64,000 nt of DNA, taken from Xenorhabdus cabanillasii. Its GTDB lineage: Bacteria > Pseudomonadota > Gammaproteobacteria > Enterobacterales > Enterobacteriaceae. The stretch lies in NCBI RefSeq assembly GCF_003386665.1, contig NZ_QTUB01000001.1:1736001-1800000 (forward strand), written 5' to 3'. The first letter of the stretch is position 1; each line of letters starts with the position of its first letter. A program made the position numbers and the translations under genes. This document shows positions 58,761 through 64,000 of this stretch, in pieces. The notes beneath the pieces are model-generated. The model saw only the letters and a list, made by a program, of their open reading frames with translations, was not told where the DNA came from and ran no database searches.

Positions 58761-61154
58761 ATGGCGATGAAAAAGTTGCTCATAGCGTCGCTGCTGTTCG
58801 GCAGCGCCACTGCATACGGTTCAGACGGATTCATAGTTCGGGACATTCATTTTGAGGGTCTTCAACGTGTCACCGTTGGTGCAGCATTATTGAATATGCC
58901 TGTTCGCGTAGGTGATACAGTCAGCGACGGAGATATCAGTCGCGCGATCCACGCCTTGTTCGCGACTGGAAACTTTGAAGATGTTCGTGTCTTGCGTGAT
59001 GGCAATTCACTGGTTGTTCAGGTAAAAGAACGGCCAACCATCGCCAGCATTACTTTCTCCGGTAATAAGGCGGTGAAAGATGACATGCTCAAGAAAAACC
59101 TTGAAGCCTCTCGTGTTCGTGTTGGTGAAGCTCTTGACCGCACTATGCTGTCAAATATCGAAAAGGGGCTGGAAGATTTCTACTATAGTGTTGGTAAATA
59201 CAATGCCACAGTAAAAGCCGTTGTCACACCACTTCCCCGTAATCGTGTCGATCTGAAACTTGTCTTTTCCGAAGGTATTTCTGCCAAAATTCAGCAGATT
59301 AATATTGTTGGCAATAAGACCTTTGCTACCAATGAGTTGCTCGATAATTTCCAGCTCAGAGATGATGTTCCGTGGTGGAATCTGACATCTAATCAGAAAT
59401 ATCAAAAACAGGAGTTAGAAGGCGATCTTGAAAAACTGCGTAGTTTCTATCTTGATAGGGGTTATGCCCGTTTCAACATTGATTCGACTCAGGTCAATCT
59501 GACACCTGATAAAAAAGGGATTTATATCACTATTAACATCACGGAAGGGGATCAATATAAAATCTCAGGTGTTGATGTAAATGGTAATTTGGCAGGATAC
59601 CAATCTGAAATAACGAAACTGACTAATATTAAACCTGGTTCATTGTATAATGGAACCGGGGTGACCCATATGGAAATGGCGATCAAATATCTTCTTGGCC
59701 GCTATGGTTACGCCTATCCTCGGGTCATGACACAACCTGAAATCAATGATGCAGACAAAACTGTGAAACTTCATGTCAACGTAGATGCAGGTAACCGTTT
59801 CTATGTCCGTAACATACGTTTCATTGGTAATGACACCAGTAAAGACTCAGTATTACGCCGTGAAATGCGCCAGATGGAAGGGGCATGGCTAGGTAATGAT
59901 CTGGTTGAGTACGGAAAAGAACGCCTCAATCGTTTGGGCTATTTTGAAACGGTTGATGTTGCAACCGAACGTGTACCGAGCAGCCCTGACCAGGTTGATG
60001 TGGTTTATAAAGTTAAGGAGCGTAATACAGGCTCCATGAACTTTGGGATTGGTTTCGGTACTGAAAGTGGTATGAGTTTTCAGATCGGTGTTCAGCAGGA
60101 TAACTGGCTGGGAACAGGTAATGCCGTGGGTATCAATGCCAGCAAGAATGATTACTCAACGTCTGCGGATTTGTCTTTTACGAACCCTTACTTCACTGTT
60201 AACGGTGTGAGTCTGGGTGGCCGGCTGTTTTATAATGATTTCCGTGCTGATGACGCCTCTCTTTCTAACTATACCAACAAATCATACGGTACAGATGGTT
60301 CTTTTGGCATTCCGCTGAATGAAAATAACTCGTTATTCTTCAGATTAGGCTATGTTCATAACTCATTGTCTAATATACGTCCTCAGTTGGCTATGTGGCG
60401 TTATATGAAGAAAATGAACAAAGATCCGGGTTTTACGGATAAGGTCAAGTTTGATGCCAATGACTTTATGCTGACAGTTGGCTGGAATTACAATAGCCTT
60501 GACCGTGGTTTCTTCCCGACTTACGGTCTTAAAGCAGGGCTGGATACGAGAATCACTGTGCCTGGCTCAGATAACCAATTCTATAAAGTTACTCTGAACT
60601 CTGCGGGTTATTACCCTATTGATGATGATCATTCATGGGTCATAATGGGACGTGCTCGTCTGGGCTATGGTGGTGGCTTCGGTGGCAAGGAAATGCCATT
60701 CTATGAAAACTTCTATGCTGGTGGTTCCACTAGTGTTCGAGGCTTCCGCCCCAACAACATTGGCCCAAAAGCAGTTTATTTCAAAAAAGGGAAAGATGGT
60801 CTGCCTGAAGTTGATAGCAAGGGAGTATCCCAGGATGCAGTAGGTGGTAATGCAACCGCAGTTGCCAGTTTCGAGCTGATTACGCCAACGCCGTTCCTGG
60901 ATGCAAAATATTCTAACTCTGTGCGGACGTCTCTGTTTGTAGATGCAGGAACAGTATGGGATACCAACTGGAGCAATGCTTACGCTGGTTTACCTGATTA
61001 TAGCAAGCCGAATAATGTCCGTGTTTCTACTGGTATTGCGTTGCAATGGTTATCACCATTGGGGCCTCTAACGTTCTCTTATGCTCAGCCAATCAAAGAT
61101 TATAAAGGGGATAGGACAGAGCAATTCCAGTTTAATATTGGTGGAACCTGGTAA
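58761..61154 (+). CDS. bamA: Outer-membrane protein assembly factor BamA
   Basis: Essential Omp85 core of the BAM complex, 797 residues. The start [20 protein letters not shown] equals the E. coli signal peptide; the frame extends 22 codons further but those overlap rseP. Five POTRA domains (about 21-420) precede the 16-strand barrel. The VRGF motif is present as [10 protein letters not shown], and the protein ends QFNIGGTW with the beta signal. Relative to E. coli, extracellular loop 6 lacks the two cysteines and reads [20 protein letters not shown]. The lateral-gate strand 1 reads [17 protein letters not shown], against GSFNFGIGYGTESGVSF in E. coli. Confidence 0.97.
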   Translation: MAMKKLLIASLLFGSATAYGSDGFIVRDIHFEGLQRVTVGAALLNMPVRVGDTVSDGDISRAIHALFATGNFEDVRVLRDGNSLVVQVKERPTIASITFSGNKAVKDDMLKKNLEASRVRVGEALDRTMLSNIEKGLEDFYYSVGKYNATVKAVVTPLPRNRVDLKLVFSEGISAKIQQINIVGNKTFATNELLDNFQLRDDVPWWNLTSNQKYQKQELEGDLEKLRSFYLDRGYARFNIDSTQVNLTPDKKGIYITINITEGDQYKISGVDVNGNLAGYQSEITKLTNIKPGSLYNGTGVTHMEMAIKYLLGRYGYAYPRVMTQPEINDADKTVKLHVNVDAGNRFYVRNIRFIGNDTSKDSVLRREMRQMEGAWLGNDLVEYGKERLNRLGYFETVDVATERVPSSPDQVDVVYKVKERNTGSMNFGIGFGTESGMSFQIGVQQDNWLGTGNAVGINASKNDYSTSADLSFTNPYFTVNGVSLGGRLFYNDFRADDASLSNYTNKSYGTDGSFGIPLNENNSLFFRLGYVHNSLSNIRPQLAMWRYMKKMNKDPGFTDKVKFDANDFMLTVGWNYNSLDRGFFPTYGLKAGLDTRITVPGSDNQFYKVTLNSAGYYPIDDDHSWVIMGRARLGYGGGFGGKEMPFYENFYAGGSTSVRGFRPNNIGPKAVYFKKGKDGLPEVDSKGVSQDAVGGNATAVASFELITPTPFLDAKYSNSVRTSLFVDAGTVWDTNWSNAYAGLPDYSKPNNVRVSTGIALQWLSPLGPLTFSYAQPIKDYKGDRTEQFQFNIGGTW

Positions 61155-61178
61155 AAAATCAATCGTTCTTGGTGGAAA

Positions 61179-61204
61179 ATCGCCTTATTATTAAATAAGA
61201 CGAT
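61179..61204 (+). repeat. Hairpin between bamA and skp
   Basis: ATCGCCTTATT (61179-61189) and AATAAGACGAT (61194-61204) pair except for one C/A mismatch. No T-run follows, so it may be a processing or partial stop signal. Confidence 0.5.
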
Positions 61205-61250
61205 TATAAATATCCCAACATGTAAGTAGCGTAAGTCAAAGGAGTTTATA

Positions 61251-61748
61251 GTGAAGAAAGTACTGTGTGCAGCAAGCTTTGGTATCGCATTAGCTTTTTC
61301 TGCTGGTGTTCAGGCGGCAGAAAAAATCGCTATCGTGAATGTTGGTGAAATATTCCAACAACTGCCTGCTCATGAAGCTGCTGCAAAACAGCTGGAAAAC
61401 GAGTTTAAAGGCCGTGCATCCGATTTACAGCGCATGGAATCCGACTTGCAGTCTCAGCTCCAAAAATTGCAGCGTGATGGTTCAACCATGAAGGCAAGTG
61501 AGCGCGAAAAATTAGAAAAGGAAGTGCTGACTAAGCGCAATGAATTTGCACAAAAAGCACAGGCTTTTGAAAATGATAACCGTCGTCGTCAAATGGAAGA
61601 ACGTAACAAGCTCTTGGGTCGAATTCAGGATGCAGTTAAAGTGGTTGCAGGTAAAGAAGGTTATGACCTTGTTCTTGATGCAAATACCGCAGTATATGCT
61701 GCATCTGGCAAAGACATTACCTCAGAAGTATTGAAACAGGTTAAGTAA
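61251..61748 (+). CDS. skp: Periplasmic chaperone Skp (OmpH)
   Basis: Trimeric jellyfish-shaped chaperone that carries unfolded outer-membrane proteins to BamA; 165 residues with a signal peptide cleaved after VQAA (about residue 23). Long helical arms (about 45-135) are rich in K/E/Q/R. The start is GTG with AAGGAG upstream. lpxD starts immediately after the skp stop. Confidence 0.96.
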   Translation: MKKVLCAASFGIALAFSAGVQAAEKIAIVNVGEIFQQLPAHEAAAKQLENEFKGRASDLQRMESDLQSQLQKLQRDGSTMKASEREKLEKEVLTKRNEFAQKAQAFENDNRRRQMEERNKLLGRIQDAVKVVAGKEGYDLVLDANTAVYAASGKDITSEVLKQVK

Positions 61749-62777
61749 ATGGTTTCAATTCGATTGGCTGACCTTGCTCAGCAGTTGAATGCGCGATTGC
61801 ATGGTGATGGCAATACCGTCATCACTGGTATTGCTCCCATGTATTCAGCAAATAGCGAACAAATTACATTTTTATCGGATAGCCGTTACACTGAGAAACT
61901 TGCAGAGTGCCGGGCAGCGGCTGTTGTGTTACGTGAAGCTGATTTGCCTTATTGTAAGGTTGCAGCGCTGGTGGTTGATAATCCTTATCTTGCCTATGCA
62001 CGCATGGCGCAAATCATGGATACAACACCACAACCTGCGCAGGATATCCATTCATCAGCAGTGATTTCTCCAGAAGCAACATTGGGCAGAAATGTTGCAA
62101 TTGGGGCAAATGCAGTTATCGAATCAGGTGTTGTGCTTGGTGATAACGTTATCATTGGTGCAGGTTGTTTTATTGGCAAAAATGTGCGCATTGGCACAGG
62201 AACTCGCCTTTGGGCCAATGTTTCTGTGTACCACAATGTTGAAATCGGTGAACAATGCCTTATTCAATCAGGGGCTGTTATAGGCTCTGATGGTTTTGGT
62301 TATGCCAATGATCGCGGTAATTGGATTAAAATCCCTCAGTTAGGCACGGTAATGATTGGTGATCGTGTTGAAATAGGTTCCTGTACTACTATAGATCGTG
62401 GTGCTCTGGATAACACTGTCATCGGTAATGGTGTTATCATTGACAACCAATGCCAAATTGCTCACAACGTCACAATTGGTGATAACACTGCAATAGCGGG
62501 TGGTGTCATTTTGGCGGGGAGCCTGAAAATTGGTCGTTATTGTATGATTGGTGGAGCCAGTGCCATAAACGGGCATATGGAAATATGTGATAAAGTAACC
62601 GTGACTGGTATGAGCATGGTGATACGCCCTATTACTGAGCCGGGTATATATTCATCTGGTATACCAGCACAGCAGAATAAAGTTTGGCGTAAGACTGCTG
62701 CTTTGGTAATGAATATTAACGAAATGAATAAGCGGCTTAAATCTATGGAACGCCAGCTTGAAGGTGACAGCAAGTAA
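61749..62777 (+). CDS. lpxD: UDP-3-O-(3-hydroxymyristoyl)glucosamine N-acyltransferase LpxD
   Basis: Third acylation enzyme of lipid A synthesis, 342 residues (E. coli 341), adding a 3-hydroxyacyl chain from ACP. It has an N-terminal uridine-binding domain (about 1-100), a left-handed beta-helix of hexapeptide repeats (about 105-310, e.g. [19 protein letters not shown]) and a C-terminal helix. The catalytic histidine region [18 protein letters not shown] is intact. Confidence 0.97.
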   Translation: MVSIRLADLAQQLNARLHGDGNTVITGIAPMYSANSEQITFLSDSRYTEKLAECRAAAVVLREADLPYCKVAALVVDNPYLAYARMAQIMDTTPQPAQDIHSSAVISPEATLGRNVAIGANAVIESGVVLGDNVIIGAGCFIGKNVRIGTGTRLWANVSVYHNVEIGEQCLIQSGAVIGSDGFGYANDRGNWIKIPQLGTVMIGDRVEIGSCTTIDRGALDNTVIGNGVIIDNQCQIAHNVTIGDNTAIAGGVILAGSLKIGRYCMIGGASAINGHMEICDKVTVTGMSMVIRPITEPGIYSSGIPAQQNKVWRKTAALVMNINEMNKRLKSMERQLEGDSK

Positions 62778-62811
62778 TCATACAAACATTTTGGTTGTGC
62801 TTTTATTTTTG

Positions 62812-62851
62812 CGGCCTGTCTGATAACTCCTCCGGGAGTTGACGCAGGCCG
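62812..62851 (+). repeat. Two-tier hairpin between lpxD and fabZ
   Basis: CGGCCTG (62812-62818) pairs with CAGGCCG (62845-62851), and inside it AACTCC (62825-62830) pairs with GGAGTT (62835-62840) around loop TCCG. There is no T-run. It may be a processing or attenuation site within the lipid A cluster; E. coli has a shorter lpxD-fabZ gap. Confidence 0.55.
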
Positions 62852-62939
62852 TGTCGTTAATGCTGTATGTTTTGACGATATTGTTTAATAACATATTTTT
62901 TGATACTACGATTGGAATATAGACAGGAAGAGTATTTAG

Positions 62940-63392
62940 ATGAGTGATAATCATACTCTGCAAATTGAAGAAATTTTGGATTTACTACCTCACCGCTACC
63001 CTTTTTTGCTGGTAGATCGTGTCCTGGATTTTGAAAAAGGTAAGTTTCTACGAGCAGTTAAAAATGTAACGTTTAATGAGCCATTTTTTCAGGGGCATTT
63101 CCCAGGTAAGCCGGTTTTTCCTGGTGTACTGATCCTTGAAGCAATGGCCCAGGCAACTGGAATTCTGGCATTCAAAAGTGTTGGTACACTGAAGCCAGGA
63201 GAATTGTATTACTTTGCAACTATTGATGGCGCACGTTTTAAACGACCAGTTTTGCCGGGTGACCAGATGATTTTGGAAGTAGAATTTATTAGAGAACGTC
63301 GTGGTGTTGCGCGTTTCAGAGGTGTAGCAAAAGTCGATGGAAAAGTGGCTTGCGAAGCTGAAATGATGTGTGCCCGCCGCCGTGAGGCTTAA
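62940..63392 (+). CDS. fabZ: 3-hydroxyacyl-ACP dehydratase FabZ
   Basis: Hot-dog-fold dehydratase of fatty acid elongation, 150 residues (E. coli 151). The catalytic histidine is in [11 protein letters not shown]... [21 protein letters not shown], with the glutamate in the following helix. It competes with LpxA for 3-hydroxymyristoyl-ACP, and its place between lpxD and lpxA is conserved. lpxA starts 3 bases after its stop. Confidence 0.97.
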   Translation: MSDNHTLQIEEILDLLPHRYPFLLVDRVLDFEKGKFLRAVKNVTFNEPFFQGHFPGKPVFPGVLILEAMAQATGILAFKSVGTLKPGELYYFATIDGARFKRPVLPGDQMILEVEFIRERRGVARFRGVAKVDGKVACEAEMMCARRREA

Positions 63393-63395
63393 TGC

Positions 63396-64000
63396 ATGAT
63401 TGATCTGACTGCTACTATCCACCCTTCTTCTATTGTTGAAGAAGGCGCTGTTATTGGTGCCAATGTTCACATTGGCCCATTTTGTTATATCGGTTCGCAA
63501 GTAGAAATTGGTGAAGGGACTGAACTGAAATCCCATGTTGTGATCAACGGGATAACTAAGATTGGTCGTGATAACCAGATCTATCAATTTGCGTCAATTG
63601 GTGAAGCCAATCAGGACCTTAAATATCAGGGTGAACCCACTCGTGTTGAAATCGGTGATCGTAACCGTATCCGCGAAAGCGTGTCGATTCACCGTGGCAC
63701 TGTCCAGGGCGGCGGTGTAACCAAAGTTGGCAGTGATAATTTGCTGATGATTAATGCCCATATTGCTCATGACTGTATTGTCGGTGATCGTTGTATCATT
63801 GCTAATAATGGTACGTTGGGGGGGCATGTTATTCTTGGCGATTACGTGATTATCGGTGGAATGACGGCAGTTCATCAATTTTGTCAGATTGGTTCCCATG
63901 TTATGGTGGGTGGTTGTTCCGGCGTTGCTCAGGACGTGCCTCCTTACGTTATTGCACAGGGTAACCATGCCACGCCTTTCGGTTTGAATATTGAAGGTCT
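63396..64000 (+). CDS. lpxA: UDP-N-acetylglucosamine acyltransferase LpxA (5' part, cut by window end)
   Basis: First enzyme of lipid A synthesis. The ATG at 63396 opens a frame ([20 protein letters not shown]) that runs off the window end after about 201 codons of the expected 262. The visible part is a left-handed beta-helix with [36 protein letters not shown] and the catalytic histidine region [13 protein letters not shown], all matching E. coli LpxA. Confidence 0.96.
   Translation, partial: MIDLTATIHPSSIVEEGAVIGANVHIGPFCYIGSQVEIGEGTELKSHVVINGITKIGRDNQIYQFASIGEANQDLKYQGEPTRVEIGDRNRIRESVSIHRGTVQGGGVTKVGSDNLLMINAHIAHDCIVGDRCIIANNGTLGGHVILGDYVIIGGMTAVHQFCQIGSHVMVGGCSGVAQDVPPYVIAQGNHATPFGLNIEG

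Overview
The window is a chromosomal segment of a low-to-moderate-GC enterobacterium, most likely Photorhabdus or its sister genus Xenorhabdus (Morganellaceae). Three things point there. The core genes are close to E. coli in sequence and order. A complete serralysin operon (prtA-inh-prtB-prtC-prtD), as known from Photorhabdus, sits between rlmM and xni. The intergenic regions carry a palindromic repeat built on TATACCC...TTTCAAGTTGCAGC...CTTGAAATCCAT.GGGTATA. The species cannot be fixed from sequence alone.

Layout. (1) 1-2175: accessory DNA with almost no genes. It holds the last codons of a possible PAAR-like gene, several palindromes, a folded RNA upstream of a Ner-like regulator and a 14-base match to the phage SP6 promoter. 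(2) 2176-14017: recC-ptrA-recB-recD, the RecBCD recombination nuclease with periplasmic protease III. (3) 14051-25236: an E. coli-like block, argA (with ARG boxes), amiC, an unknown low-GC gene, three initiator tRNA genes, mltA, tcdA, csdA-csdE, the GcvB small RNA with gcvA, ygdD and rlmM. (4) 25693-32286: the prt operon, encoding a secreted RTX metalloprotease, its inhibitor and a dedicated type I secretion system. (5) 32296-35492: xni, ppnN, queF. (6) 35493-42159: an AT-rich island on the minus strand between queF and syd, which are adjacent in E. coli. It encodes a type II cholesterol-oxidase-like flavoprotein, a phosphatidylserine-decarboxylase-like pyruvoyl enzyme, a dimethylarginase/arginine-deiminase-like enzyme, and an ABC exporter split by a one-base frameshift. 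(7) 42160-44929: syd, yqcC, truC, yqcA. (8) 45016-64000: a block that in E. coli lies near 4 min: yaeH, dapD, glnD, map, then divergently rpsB-tsf-pyrH-frr-dxr-uppS-cdsA-rseP-bamA-skp-lpxD-fabZ-lpxA, with lpxA cut by the window end. The yqcA/yaeH junction is therefore a rearrangement point relative to E. coli.

How the genes work together. Most of the window is housekeeping: recombination, arginine and lysine biosynthesis, tRNA modification, nitrogen signalling, translation, isoprenoid and phospholipid synthesis, outer-membrane protein assembly and lipid A synthesis. Two regions are accessory. The prt operon is a self-contained export module. The queF-syd island looks like a small-molecule module: a decarboxylase, a guanidine-modifying enzyme and an exporter, perhaps with an oxidase. 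Its product is unknown and it is the best candidate here for an undescribed system. The leader RNA of the Ner-like gene is the best candidate for an undescribed regulatory element.
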